64,000 nt of DNA from Thermococcus celericrescens (GTDB lineage Archaea > Methanobacteriota_B > Thermococci > Thermococcales > Thermococcaceae), in the NCBI RefSeq assembly GCF_001484195.1, contig NZ_LLYW01000025.1:22450-86449 (forward strand), read 5' to 3'. A program made the translations under genes and the position numbers. Shown here piece by piece: positions 8,244-16,278 of this stretch (positions are counted from its first letter, which is position 1; every line of letters starts with the position of its first letter). The notes under the pieces are model-generated. The model searched no databases, was not told where the DNA came from, and saw nothing but the letters and a program-made list of their open reading frames with translations.

Positions 8244-8452
8244 CGGCCCTGAATGAGGTTCACGTTCATTCCGCGCCCGAAGGGCGCATCAATAGGGTGA
8301 ACAAGCTCAACAAAGGCAGTAATGAGGCACCCATCCGGAGAGGGGCAACTAAAGCAGTGAAGAAATTCCGCCAGCGCTTTGCGAAGCAAAGGGCTGTGAT
8401 GGTGAAGAACGCCGGCCACCCGTACAAAATCAAAAAGGAGGGCTCAAAATGA
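8240..8452 (+). CDS. 70-codon frame spanning the repeat insertion between mbhK and mbhL, probably not a functional protein
   Basis: The frame starts on the ATGA that ends mbhK and ends on the ATGA that starts mbhL, so it could carry translational coupling across the insertion. The product is basic and low in complexity. Its last 18 residues repeat the mbhK C-terminus (MVKNAGHPYKI then KKEGSK). The middle is encoded by the 142-bp hairpin repeat also present at 18120. Between the two copies the DNA hairpins are conserved better than the amino acids. I see no homology to a known hydrogenase subunit. Confidence 0.35.
   Translation: MTALNEVHVHSAPEGRINRVNKLNKGSNEAPIRRGATKAVKKFRQRFAKQRAVMVKNAGHPYKIKKEGSK
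8257..8398 (+). repeat. 142-bp two-hairpin repeat, copy 1 (inside the mbhK-mbhL junction)
   Basis: The same 142-bp length recurs at 18120-18261. The first hairpin has outer arms GTTCAC (8258-8263) and GTGAAC (8297-8302) and an inner stem GCGCCC-GAA-GGGCGC (8273-8287). The second (8372-8396) has stem CAGC, a G/G mismatch, CTTTGC, loop GAA, GCAAAG, then GCTG. Copy 2 shows compensating changes in both stems. It lies between two copies of the mbhK 3' end. It is not an insertion sequence I know and has no transposase gene. Confidence 0.8.
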
Positions 8453-9744
8453 ACGGAAAGCTTGAGTACTGGGTTAAGATACCCATCGGACCCATTCACC
8501 CCGCACTGGAGGAGCCCGAGAAGTTCATCATCACGCTCGACGGAGAGAGGATAATCAACGTCGACGTCAAGCTCGGCTACAACCTCAGGGGCCTCGAATG
8601 GATAGCCATGAGGAGAAACTACATCCAGATACTCTACCTCGCCGAGAGGATATGCGGAATCTGTTCCTTCTCCCACAACCACACCTATTCCAGAGCCGTT
8701 GAGGAGATGGCCGGCATAGAGGTGCCCGAGAGGGCCGAATACATCCGTGTGATAATCGGCGAGCTCGAGAGAATCCACTCCCACCTGCTCAACCTCGGAG
8801 TCGTTGGGCACACCATAGGCTACGACACCACCCTCCACCTCAGCTGGCTCGCCCGCGAGCGCGTCATGGACATCCTAGAGGCCATCGGCGGCAACAGGGT
8901 CAACTACTCCATCAACACCATTGGCGGCGTGAGGAGGGACCTGGAGGAGAAGCACATCAGGGCCATACTCGACATGATAGAGAACTACAGGAACGAGGTC
9001 ATGCCCAAGATAGAGGAGATATTCCTCTACGATCCGACGGTCGAGGCCAGGCTGAGGGACGCTGGCGTTATTCCCAAGAGGATAGCCATCGAGTACAGCG
9101 CCCAGGGACCGACTGCCAGGGGAAGCGGCGTGAAGAAAGACGTCCGCTACAACGAGAAGCTCAGCGTTTACCCGGACCTCGGCGTGAAGCCGATAACGCC
9201 CAAGGAGTTCACCGGAGTTGTCAAGGGGGACGTTTTCGACAGGATGGTGGTCAGGGTCGGCGAGCTCTGGCAGAGCATGGAGCTCATAGAGAGGGCCATA
9301 GACCAGATGCCAGAGGGCAAGATAAAGGCAGTTCCAAAGGACAACACCCTCCTGTTCCAGCTCAAGAAAGCCGAGGGGGAGGGAATAGGCAGGTACGAGG
9401 CCCCGCGCGGTGAACTCATCCACTACGTCATGGCCCAGAAGGGCAAGGACGTTCCGGCGAAGTGGAAGATGCGCGAGCCCACATTCCCGAACCTGTTCGC
9501 GATAGCTAGAGCGTTGGTCGGTGAGCAGGTGGCGGATGTTCCGGTTGCAATAGCCTCAATAGACCCCTGCCTAAGCTGTACGGACAGGGTCGCGGTGGTG
9601 GATGCTAACACAGGAAGGAAGAAGGTCCTCACCGAGAGGGACCTCCTCAGGCTCTCGATAGAGAAAACCAGGGAGCTGAACCCGAACGTTAGGGCGAAGC
9701 CCGAAGTTGTTGGAGTAGGCTGCCCGAGGGGTGGTGTCCTATGA
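8449..9744 (+). CDS. mbhL: Mbh hydrogenase subunit L ([NiFe] catalytic large subunit, NuoD-like)
   Basis: 431 aa. The four cysteine ligands of the Ni-Fe site are present: RICGICSFSH (C69, C72) and DPCLSC (C374, C377). This is the ferredoxin-driven H2-evolving subunit of the membrane-bound hydrogenase. The N-terminal text VKIPIGPIHPALEEPEKF closely matches the P. furiosus MbhL sequence as I remember it. After DPCLSC there is a tail of about 50 residues. The start ATG overlaps the stop of the repeat-derived frame, preceded by AAGGAGGGC. The stop overlaps mbhM. Confidence 0.95.
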   Translation: MNGKLEYWVKIPIGPIHPALEEPEKFIITLDGERIINVDVKLGYNLRGLEWIAMRRNYIQILYLAERICGICSFSHNHTYSRAVEEMAGIEVPERAEYIRVIIGELERIHSHLLNLGVVGHTIGYDTTLHLSWLARERVMDILEAIGGNRVNYSINTIGGVRRDLEEKHIRAILDMIENYRNEVMPKIEEIFLYDPTVEARLRDAGVIPKRIAIEYSAQGPTARGSGVKKDVRYNEKLSVYPDLGVKPITPKEFTGVVKGDVFDRMVVRVGELWQSMELIERAIDQMPEGKIKAVPKDNTLLFQLKKAEGEGIGRYEAPRGELIHYVMAQKGKDVPAKWKMREPTFPNLFAIARALVGEQVADVPVAIASIDPCLSCTDRVAVVDANTGRKKVLTERDLLRLSIEKTRELNPNVRAKPEVVGVGCPRGGVL

Positions 9745-10730
9745 ACGTCCTCTACGCAACGCTCGGATTCCTGGGGATTTACGCTTACGTATCCTTCGCC
9801 TCACTGCTCTGGGGAGGCATAGACAGGAAACTGGTTGCAAGGATGCAGCGCAGGATGGGCCCCCCACTGCTCCAGCCGTTCTACGACTTCCTGAAGCTGG
9901 TCAGCAAGGAGTCCATAATCCCAAGGGACGCCAACAGGTTCTTCGAACTGGCCCCCGTGCTGGCTCTCGCCACCTCCATCGCCCTGCTCGCCTACACCCC
10001 GCTCGGCTTCGAGCCGCTCTTTGGAACCAAGGGTGACGTGATACTCTTCATCTACCTGCTGACCCTAATCGGCTTCCTCAGGGTCGTTGGTGCCGTTAGC
10101 TCGGGCTCCCCCTACGCCCAGATAGGCGCCCAGAGGGAGATGATAATCCTCGTCTCCAGGGAGGGGCCGATGATGCTGGCCCTCTTCACCATACTCTGGC
10201 GCCTCAGCGATCTCGGCGTTACAAAGCCGTTCAGCATGGGCACCTTCTACGAGCACAACGTCTGGGAGCTCGGGACGCCGATGAGCATAATGGGGGCCGT
10301 GGTGCTCCTGCTCGTCTTCATGGCCTGGCTCGCCAGCGAGATTGAGGTCGGCTACTTCGACATCCCCGAGGCCGAGACCGAGCTCGCCGAGGGAACGATG
10401 GCCGAGTACAGCGGAAGGCACCTGGCCCTCTTCGAGCTGGCCAACGCGATAAAGGCCTTCGTGAGCGCGAGCCTCGTCGTGGTGATATTCTTCCCGTGGG
10501 GCATATCCGGCTACATCGGGCTCACGGGGCTTCCGGCGGTAGTCATAGACCTGCTCTTCCACACCCTCAAGGTCTTCGCCGTGCTCTTCGTGAGCATGAG
10601 CCTTTTCAGGGCGGTAACTGGAAGGCTCAGGATAAACCAGGCGGTGACCCTGTTCTGGACCAGGATGCTTCCGGCCGCAATAGTCGGGGCGCTGCTGCTG
10701 GCAATAGACACCCTGGGGGTGGTGGCATGA
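9741..10730 (+). CDS. mbhM: Mbh hydrogenase subunit M (NuoH-like)
   Basis: 329 aa with about eight transmembrane helices. This is the complex I NuoH/Nqo8 homologue that anchors the hydrogenase module in the membrane. Conserved stretches include RRMGPPLLQPFYDFLKL, SSGSPYAQIGAQREM and PEAETELAEGTMAEYSGRHLA. The ends overlap mbhL and mbhN by four bases. Confidence 0.93.
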   Translation: MNVLYATLGFLGIYAYVSFASLLWGGIDRKLVARMQRRMGPPLLQPFYDFLKLVSKESIIPRDANRFFELAPVLALATSIALLAYTPLGFEPLFGTKGDVILFIYLLTLIGFLRVVGAVSSGSPYAQIGAQREMIILVSREGPMMLALFTILWRLSDLGVTKPFSMGTFYEHNVWELGTPMSIMGAVVLLLVFMAWLASEIEVGYFDIPEAETELAEGTMAEYSGRHLALFELANAIKAFVSASLVVVIFFPWGISGYIGLTGLPAVVIDLLFHTLKVFAVLFVSMSLFRAVTGRLRINQAVTLFWTRMLPAAIVGALLLAIDTLGVVA

Positions 10731-11161
10731 GGGTCCCACCGACGCTCTCAGCCGTGCTGAGCAACCTGTTCAAGAAGCCGGCAACCAACCCCTTCCCTGC
10801 GAGCGATCCGGTTCCGACTCCAGAGGGCTTCAGGGGCAAGCTCGTCTACTATCCCGACAAGTGCGTCGGCTGCAGGCTCTGCGTCATGGTCTGCCCTGCC
10901 GGGGTTATAGAGTACGTTCCCGAGGTCAGGAAGGTCACCTTCTGGCTCGGAAGGTGCGTCTTCTGCCAGCAGTGTGTGGACGTCTGCCCCGTAAAGGCCC
11001 TGGAGATGAGCGATGAGTTCCTCCTGGCGACGGACGACAAGTACAACGACAACCTCCGCTGGTTCAAGGAGGATGAGATAGAGGAGCTCAAAAAGAAGCT
11101 GGAGAAGCAGAAGAAGGCCAAGGAGGCGGCAAAGAAAGGGGCCGAGTCCCAGAAGAAGTAG
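10727..11161 (+). CDS. mbhN: Mbh hydrogenase subunit N (NuoI-like 2x[4Fe-4S] subunit)
   Basis: 144 aa. Two classical ferredoxin motifs, CVGCRLCVMVCP and CVFCQQCVDVCP, hold two [4Fe-4S] clusters that accept electrons from reduced ferredoxin. A Lys/Glu-rich tail ends the protein. ATG 10727 overlaps the mbhM stop; a longer frame upstream lies inside mbhM and is rejected. It is the last gene of the operon, with T-rich sequence directly downstream. Confidence 0.93.
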   Translation: MRVPPTLSAVLSNLFKKPATNPFPASDPVPTPEGFRGKLVYYPDKCVGCRLCVMVCPAGVIEYVPEVRKVTFWLGRCVFCQQCVDVCPVKALEMSDEFLLATDDKYNDNLRWFKEDEIEELKKKLEKQKKAKEAAKKGAESQKK

Positions 11162-11185
11162 CCCCCTTCTTTCCTTGTTTTTCCC
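11162..11185 (+). terminator. Possible oligo-T terminator of the first mbh operon
   Basis: Immediately after the mbhN stop the sequence is pyrimidine-rich (CCCCCTTCTTTCCTTGTTTTT). Archaeal termination often uses T-runs, but this cannot be proven by sight. Confidence 0.35.
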
Positions 11186-11305
11186 ACCGACGATTTCAGT
11201 TCTGTAATGAACTTTTCTGAACGTTTGTCCCCCCTAATCTACTACAACGTACAGTTTTATGGACGTACGTCAAGAGCCGTCCAATTTATATTTGTCAAAT
11301 TTCTG

Positions 11306-11322
11306 GTTGTTAACCATTTGTT
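11306..11322 (+). promoter_or_regulatory. SurR-type operator upstream of the second Mbh-type operon
   Basis: GTTGTTAACCATTTGTT fits GTT-N3-AAC-N5-GTT exactly. It sits about 12 bp upstream of the TATA element, which is closer than in the first operon. This places both hydrogenase operons under the same sulfur-responsive regulator, as an inference from the motif. Confidence 0.75.
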
Positions 11323-11333
11323 TTAGAAACCCA

Positions 11334-11342
11334 TTTATAAAA
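11334..11342 (+). promoter_or_regulatory. TATA box of the second Mbh-type operon
   Basis: TTTATAAAA is a strong box A about 75 bp upstream of ATG 11419. The surrounding 257-bp gap between the operons is AT-rich and holds no gene. Confidence 0.6.
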
Positions 11343-11418
11343 ATTTAGCCAATTTATAATCGAGATTTCGGGAAAATAGGCCCGAATAGGGTTTAAAACC
11401 TAAAGTTGAGGTGGGAAA

Positions 11419-11922
11419 ATGGGGTTTACCGCACCGTTCCTGTGGTCCCTTATCGTCTATCTGCTCCTCACAGCAGGTTCCGGCAAAGTCATCGCCTGGA
11501 GCCCCGGGGAGCTGATTGCAGGGATTGTAATAGCGGCCATCATCGGCTACGCCACAAAGGAAGTCATGGACGAAAAGGTGGGCTACTTCTTCAGCCCAAG
11601 GAGATGGCTGCTCTTCATAGTCTACGCGATAGGGCCGTTCTTCTTCGCCATGGCCAAGGCGAACATTGACGTAGCTTACCGCGTCATAACCGGCAAAATA
11701 AGGCCCGGAATCGTAAGGATATCTCCGGACCTGACCAGGGATGAGAGCAGGACTCTTCTGGCCAACTCGATAACACTGACCCCTGGAACCTTCACGCTGG
11801 AGATAGACGAAGAGGGCAACTTCTATGTTCACTGGATAAACGTACCGCCCGGGAAGGAGAAACCCACCCCAGAGGAGCTGTGCGGGTATCTTCCAAAATG
11901 GGCAAGGAGGATTGGAGAATGA
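11419..11922 (+). CDS. Second Mbh-type operon, subunit A (MrpE-like)
   Basis: 167 aa, homologous along its length to the subunit at 2824. Two N-terminal helices, then DVAYRVITGKIRPGIVRISP and LANSITLTPGTFTLE. It has a good ribosome site (GAGGTGGGAAA then ATG). It opens the second 14-gene operon, which repeats the order of the first exactly, from A to N. Confidence 0.92.
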   Translation: MGFTAPFLWSLIVYLLLTAGSGKVIAWSPGELIAGIVIAAIIGYATKEVMDEKVGYFFSPRRWLLFIVYAIGPFFFAMAKANIDVAYRVITGKIRPGIVRISPDLTRDESRTLLANSITLTPGTFTLEIDEEGNFYVHWINVPPGKEKPTPEELCGYLPKWARRIGE

Positions 11923-12221
11923 CGGTCGATGGAGCATTTATGTGGGCGCTGATACTGCTACTGTTCTCAGCCATGCTGACGCTCATAAGGCTTCTTGCGG
12001 GGCCGACGATACCAGACAGGGCCGTCGCCCTGGATTCCATGACGACCACCACAGCGGGGGCCATGGTCATTTACGGCGTGGTAACCAGACAGGCGGTTTT
12101 CATAGACGTCGCGCTGGTTTACGCGGTTCTGAGCTACATCGCGACCCTCTACATAGCCCGCTACCTGGTCAAGAAGAGGGTGGGAGTTGCATGCGAGTGC
12201 GAGGAGGGGGAGGCGGCATGA
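11919..12221 (+). CDS. Second Mbh-type operon, subunit B (MrpF-like)
   Basis: 100 aa, three hydrophobic helices and the MrpF signature LLAGPTIPDRAVALDSM. Compared with the first operon's subunit B it has an extra C-terminal tail (KKRVGVACECEEGEAA) with two cysteines. ATG 11919 overlaps the stop of subunit A; upstream in-frame codons lie within subunit A. Confidence 0.9.
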   Translation: MTVDGAFMWALILLLFSAMLTLIRLLAGPTIPDRAVALDSMTTTTAGAMVIYGVVTRQAVFIDVALVYAVLSYIATLYIARYLVKKRVGVACECEEGEAA

Positions 12222-12571
12222 TAGAGTGGCTAATAGCGGCATTCCTGGCCATCGGCGTGTTCTTCAACCTTCTGGCCAGCGTTGGCATCCTCCGCTTCCC
12301 CGACGTCTACACGAGGATACACGCGGCAACCAAGTGCACGACCTTCGGCACGATATTCATAGTCCTAGCCGCCGTCACGTACTCGATATACAGCTACTTC
12401 TGGGTGGAGAGGGACCCATCCTGGATAACCATAGGGATACACTCGGCCCTGGTGGTCATATTCCTGGTGCTCACCAACCCCGTTGGAGCCCACGCCATCG
12501 GCAGGGCCGCGAGGAAGTCGGGCATACGGCCCCACGGGGCGGTTATAGACGAGCTGGAGGGTCGCCTATGA
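12218..12571 (+). CDS. Second Mbh-type operon, subunit C (MrpG-like)
   Basis: 117 aa with three helices and the MrpG signature RFPDVYTRIHAATKCTTFGT, followed by LTNPVGAHAIGRAAR. The start ATG overlaps subunit B (ATGA) and the stop overlaps subunit D. The much longer frame upstream of this ATG overlaps real genes and is not coding. Confidence 0.9.
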   Translation: MIEWLIAAFLAIGVFFNLLASVGILRFPDVYTRIHAATKCTTFGTIFIVLAAVTYSIYSYFWVERDPSWITIGIHSALVVIFLVLTNPVGAHAIGRAARKSGIRPHGAVIDELEGRL

Positions 12572-12831
12572 ACTTCGAAGAGCTCTTCTGGGTGCTTCAG
12601 GCCATGGTGGGGCTGGGGCTTGTGATAGCAGCCATAGCGGCGGTGAGGTTCAAGAACCTGGTCTCAGCCGTCATCGCGATGGCGGTGTTCAGTCTGATAC
12701 TCTCGCTGGAGTTCTACATACTGCAGGCACCCGACGTCGCGATAGCAGAGGCGGGAGTTGGAGCGTGCCTCACGACGGCGATGTACCTGCTGGCGATCAA
12801 GAAAACCACCGACGAGGAGGTGATAGAATGA
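12568..12831 (+). CDS. Second Mbh-type operon, subunit D (MrpA C-terminal-like)
   Basis: 87 aa, three helices, with LEFYILQAPDVAIAEAGVGA matching the MbhD family. The start at ATG 12568 overlaps the stop of subunit C. It ends by overlapping subunit E. It belongs to the ion-pumping membrane module. Confidence 0.9.
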   Translation: MNFEELFWVLQAMVGLGLVIAAIAAVRFKNLVSAVIAMAVFSLILSLEFYILQAPDVAIAEAGVGACLTTAMYLLAIKKTTDEEVIE

Positions 12832-13100
12832 GGAGAGCCCTCGGCCTCTTCGCGTTCATAGGCTTCACTCTGTTCCTCCTCGTGGCCGCGGCGAGCCTCA
12901 GGCCCTTCGGTGAGCCGGTTCACACCGAGATGGACTCCTACTTCATCGGGCACGCACAGGAGGAGGCATCGTCAAACAACGTCGTCACCAGCATAGTCTT
13001 CGACTACAGGGGTTTCGATACCCTCGGAGAGGCCACTGTACTGTTCACCGCGGTTGCGGGCGTGCTGATGGCCCTCAGAAGGAGGGAGGTGAAAGCATGA
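12828..13100 (+). CDS. Second Mbh-type operon, subunit E (MrpA C-terminal/MrpB-like)
   Basis: 90 aa. An N-terminal helix is followed by NNVVTSIVFDYRGFDTLGEAT, the MbhE signature, and a second helix. It is ten residues shorter than the copy in the first operon because the loop after helix 1 is shorter. It overlaps both neighbours by four bases. Confidence 0.9.
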   Translation: MRRALGLFAFIGFTLFLLVAAASLRPFGEPVHTEMDSYFIGHAQEEASSNNVVTSIVFDYRGFDTLGEATVLFTAVAGVLMALRRREVKA

Positions 13101-13564
13101 CGACCCTCATCATCAAGACAACCACCAGGTACCTGACGGCGCTCATACTGACGTTCGGAGCCTACATCATCCTCCACGGTCACCTCACGCCGGGAGGCGG
13201 CTTCCAGGGAGGAGCTGTTTTCGCCAGCGGCCTGGCACTCCTCATAGTCGCGTGCGAGGACAGGGTGATAAGGGAGCGGTTCAAGAAGGTGCCCCTGAGC
13301 GCCTTTGAGAGCATCGGCGCCCTCGGCTTTCTGGGAATGGCCACCCTCGGCTTCATGGGGTACACATTCTTCAGGAACGTCATAGCCAACAGCGGGTTCC
13401 CGCTCTTCGGAGACCCGACCCCTCTAGGGATAAACCCCGGCTACCTAAACACGGGCGGAACGCTGCCGTACATGAACATATTCGTCGGAACGAAGGTTTT
13501 GGCCGGATTAACCAGCATAATCCTGGTGTTCTACCTCCTCCTGGGGGTGAGGAAGGATGAATAA
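13097..13564 (+). CDS. Second Mbh-type operon, subunit F (MrpB-like)
   Basis: 155 aa, four helices, signature HGHLTPGGGFQGGA. It pairs with the copy at 4504 but has a longer periplasmic-side loop (FGDPTPLGINPGYLNTGGT). The start overlaps subunit E; the end overlaps subunit G by eight bases. Confidence 0.9.
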   Translation: MTTLIIKTTTRYLTALILTFGAYIILHGHLTPGGGFQGGAVFASGLALLIVACEDRVIRERFKKVPLSAFESIGALGFLGMATLGFMGYTFFRNVIANSGFPLFGDPTPLGINPGYLNTGGTLPYMNIFVGTKVLAGLTSIILVFYLLLGVRKDE

Positions 13565-13922
13565 CATGATTCTAGTCAACCTCCCGTTCATAGTCGTGGC
13601 GCTCCTGCTGGCGGTGGGGTTCTACACGATAGGATTCAAGAGGAACCTCATCAAGGTCGTCATAGGCATTGAGATCCTTGAGGGAGCCGTTAACCTGTTT
13701 CTGATAGCCCTCGGCTACGTCAAAGGCGCCTACGCTCCGATATACACCATGGCACCGAAGGATGCGGTCAACAACATGGTTCTGCCGACGCCTCAGGCGC
13801 TCACACTGACCAGCATCGTCATAGGCGTCGCCGTCTCGGCCCTGATGCTGGCCTTCGCCGTCAACATCTACCACCACTACGGAACCCTTGACGTTACAAA
13901 GATAAGGAGGCTGAGGGGATGA
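13557..13922 (+). CDS. Second Mbh-type operon, subunit G (MrpC/NuoK-like)
   Basis: 121 aa with three helices and the MrpC text FKRNLIKVVIGIEILEGAVN and PQALTLTSIVIGVAVSALML. A strong ribosome site (GGTGAGGAAGG) stands directly before ATG 13557. The stop overlaps subunit H. Confidence 0.92.
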   Translation: MNNMILVNLPFIVVALLLAVGFYTIGFKRNLIKVVIGIEILEGAVNLFLIALGYVKGAYAPIYTMAPKDAVNNMVLPTPQALTLTSIVIGVAVSALMLAFAVNIYHHYGTLDVTKIRRLRG

Positions 13923-15472
13923 TCGAGCACCTTCCCGCTTTGATGATAGCGATCCCGCTCTTTGGGGCCTTCACGACACCGCTCCTCAAGGGGAAGCCGA
14001 GGGCAGCCGCGCTGTGGGCGCTGGCCATAACGGCGGTAACGCTCGGCCTTGGCACCCTCCTCGTCAGGGAAGTGACCGCCGGGGGAACGATGATCTACGT
14101 CTTCGGAGCGGACAGTCCGGGCCTCGTACTCCCGTCCGGATACCGCGTTCCGGTGAGGATAATCTTCGAGGTCGACGCGATGGGCGCCTTCATGGCCCTC
14201 TCGGCGGTTTTAATGAGCTTCATAGGCGCGATGTACTCCCACAGCCACGTGGAGAGGGAGAGCGGCCTCGAGAAGTACTACTCCCTGCTGCTCCTCCTGG
14301 AGGTCGGAATCCTCGGCATGGTGCTGACTGGGGACCTCTTCAACCTCTTCGTGTTCCTTGAGATAGCCGGAATAGCCGGCTCGGCACTGGTCGGGTTCAG
14401 GAACTATAGGGGAGAGGCGAGTGAGGCCGGCATCAAGTACCTCATAGTCAGCGCGGTCGCGTCGCTCATGGTGCTCTTCTCCATCGGCCTGCTCTACGGC
14501 CAGTACGGCAACCTCAACATAGCCTACCTCAGCAGGCAGATAGGCTTCAACACCGTCGATATGATAGCCCTCGGCCTGCTCTTCGCGTCCTTCGCGATGA
14601 AGTGCGGTTCGGTGCCGACCCACCACTGGGTTCCCGATGCCTACACCGAGGTTCCGGCGGGAATAAACCCAACCCTGCTGGTAGCTACTTACGCGAGCCT
14701 CTACGCCCTCTTCAGGGTGAGCTTCAGCCTCTTCGGGGAGGTAACACTCAGCATGAGCAGCGTCGGCTGGATAATGAGCATCCTAGGAGTGCTCACGATG
14801 TTCATAGGCGTCACGATGGCCCTCGTCCAGAAGGACGTCAAGAGGCTCATGAGCTACCACGCGATTTCCCAGACAGGCTACATGCTCCTCGGCGTTGGGG
14901 TTGGACTCACGGTCCTCAACGATCCGGCGAAGCTGGCCGCCTTCGGGAGGGACGCGATGGCGGGAGGTATATTCCACATCATCAACCACATCATCTACAA
15001 GAGCCTCCTCCTCATGACGGCTGGAGCGCTGTTCTACGTCACGAAGACGAGGAACCTCAACGAGATGGGCGGTCTCGCCAGAAAGATGCCCTACACGACG
15101 ATAGCCTTCATCGTAGGTGCGGCGGCCATATCGGGAATCCCGCCCTTCAACGGCTTCGCGAGCAAATTCCTGATCTACGAGACCTCCTACCAGCTCAACC
15201 CGCTCCTCGCGATATTCGCGATGGTGACCAGCGTCCTGACGCTCGCTTCATTCATCAAGGTCTTCGCCTCAGCCTTCCTGGGACCGCCGGTGAAGGAGTA
15301 CGAGAGCGTCGGGGAGGTTCCAAAGCCGATGGTAGCGGCGATGCTCATCCTGGCGGCGCTGTGCATCCTCTTCGGTCTGTTCCCCAACGTGGTGCTCGAC
15401 AAGCTCGTCTATCCGGCGGTTGACGCGCTGCTGAACCTGGGCGGCTACCAGACGTGGGGTGGTGTCCTATGA
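13919..15472 (+). CDS. Second Mbh-type operon, subunit H (MrpD-type antiporter subunit)
   Basis: 517 aa, about fourteen helices. Family stretches include GLEKYYSLLLLLEVGILGM, GDLFNLFVFLEIAGI and KCGSVPTHHWVPDAYTEVPA, with HIINHIIYKSLLLMTAGA further on. It is the only MrpD-like gene in this operon. That argues against the operon being Mbx/Mbs, which as I recall carries two. It overlaps subunits G and I. Confidence 0.92.
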   Translation: MIEHLPALMIAIPLFGAFTTPLLKGKPRAAALWALAITAVTLGLGTLLVREVTAGGTMIYVFGADSPGLVLPSGYRVPVRIIFEVDAMGAFMALSAVLMSFIGAMYSHSHVERESGLEKYYSLLLLLEVGILGMVLTGDLFNLFVFLEIAGIAGSALVGFRNYRGEASEAGIKYLIVSAVASLMVLFSIGLLYGQYGNLNIAYLSRQIGFNTVDMIALGLLFASFAMKCGSVPTHHWVPDAYTEVPAGINPTLLVATYASLYALFRVSFSLFGEVTLSMSSVGWIMSILGVLTMFIGVTMALVQKDVKRLMSYHAISQTGYMLLGVGVGLTVLNDPAKLAAFGRDAMAGGIFHIINHIIYKSLLLMTAGALFYVTKTRNLNEMGGLARKMPYTTIAFIVGAAAISGIPPFNGFASKFLIYETSYQLNPLLAIFAMVTSVLTLASFIKVFASAFLGPPVKEYESVGEVPKPMVAAMLILAALCILFGLFPNVVLDKLVYPAVDALLNLGGYQTWGGVL

Positions 15473-15822
15473 GCTGGCTGGAGAGCCTTACGCTGACCTC
15501 ACCATCGGGCTTCTGGAACCCCCTCCTGTGGCTGGCGTTCCTGGTGATCTTCGCGGTCATCGGCTACATCATCTACTCACGCGGAAACCGTTCCTACAAG
15601 CCCAACACCGAGCAGGTAAAGCCCTTCATCAGCGGCAACGCGGTTGAGGACGTCGAGCAGATACGCGTGCGCGCGGGCGACATCTACTGGGGCTTCATGG
15701 AGGCCCTGAAGGGCTACTACGCCGTGCTCATGAGGATGCACACGGGCGACGTGAGGGACTACATCCTCTGGTACCTCGGAATCGGTGCCATAATCCTCTT
15801 CATCCTCCTGGGGGGTGTGTGA
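15469..15822 (+). CDS. Second Mbh-type operon, subunit I
   Basis: 117 aa, one helix near each end around a soluble segment (KPFISGNAVEDVEQIRVRAG, DIYWGFMEALKGYYAVLMRM). The layout matches subunit I at 6846. Its presence supports an Mbh-like architecture for this operon. ATG 15469 overlaps the stop of subunit H, and the next gene begins on the base after its stop. Confidence 0.85.
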   Translation: MSWLESLTLTSPSGFWNPLLWLAFLVIFAVIGYIIYSRGNRSYKPNTEQVKPFISGNAVEDVEQIRVRAGDIYWGFMEALKGYYAVLMRMHTGDVRDYILWYLGIGAIILFILLGGV

Positions 15823-16278
15823 ATGGGAAAGCTCACCAACTTTAAGCGCTCCATATGGGTGTTCCACGCCTCGGGCGGGAGCTGCAACGCCTGCGACATC
15901 GAGATAGTGGCGGTTCTTACTCCCCGCTACGACGTGGAGCGCTTCGGGATAAAGCTCGTCGGAAGTCCGAGGCACGCCGACGTTCTCCTCGTCACCGGGG
16001 CAATACCGAGGGACTTCGCGGACAAGCTGAGGCGCGTTTACGAGCAGATGCCGGATCCAAAGGCCGTCGTGGTCGTCGGGAGCTGCGGAACGACCGGCGG
16101 AGTCTTCTACGACTCCTACAACATCGCCGGCCCGATAGACGAGATAATCCCCGTCGACGTCTACGTCCCCGGCTGCCCGCCGAGGCCCGAGGCGATAATC
16201 GACGGCGTTGTGAAGGCCTGGCTCAAGATAGAGAAGCTCGAAAAGGAGCTGGAAAAGAAGGGGGGTGCCGGGGAATGA
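15823..16278 (+). CDS. Second Mbh-type operon, subunit J (small subunit, NuoB-like)
   Basis: 151 aa. The [4Fe-4S] ligands are visible as GGSCNACDIE, VGSCGTTGG and PGCPPRPEA. It lacks the long N-terminal leader of the first operon's copy. The text around ERFGIKLVGSPRHADVLLVTG is nearly the same in both copies. It starts at ATG 15823 with GGGGGTGTG upstream; its stop overlaps subunit K. Confidence 0.94.
   Translation: MGKLTNFKRSIWVFHASGGSCNACDIEIVAVLTPRYDVERFGIKLVGSPRHADVLLVTGAIPRDFADKLRRVYEQMPDPKAVVVVGSCGTTGGVFYDSYNIAGPIDEIIPVDVYVPGCPPRPEAIIDGVVKAWLKIEKLEKELEKKGGAGE

Noticed and set aside
8240..8452. A fifteenth hydrogenase subunit between mbhK and mbhL
   Set aside because: The frame exists only because of the repeat insertion; its C-terminus copies mbhK and its middle is the hairpin repeat. 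The matching frame in the other operon lies at a different junction and has a different protein sequence.
14602..15423. Long open frame (273 codons) on the plus strand inside the second MrpD-like gene
   Set aside because: It overlaps a clear membrane-protein gene in another frame and its translation is rich in Arg, Pro and Gly, a shadow of high GC.
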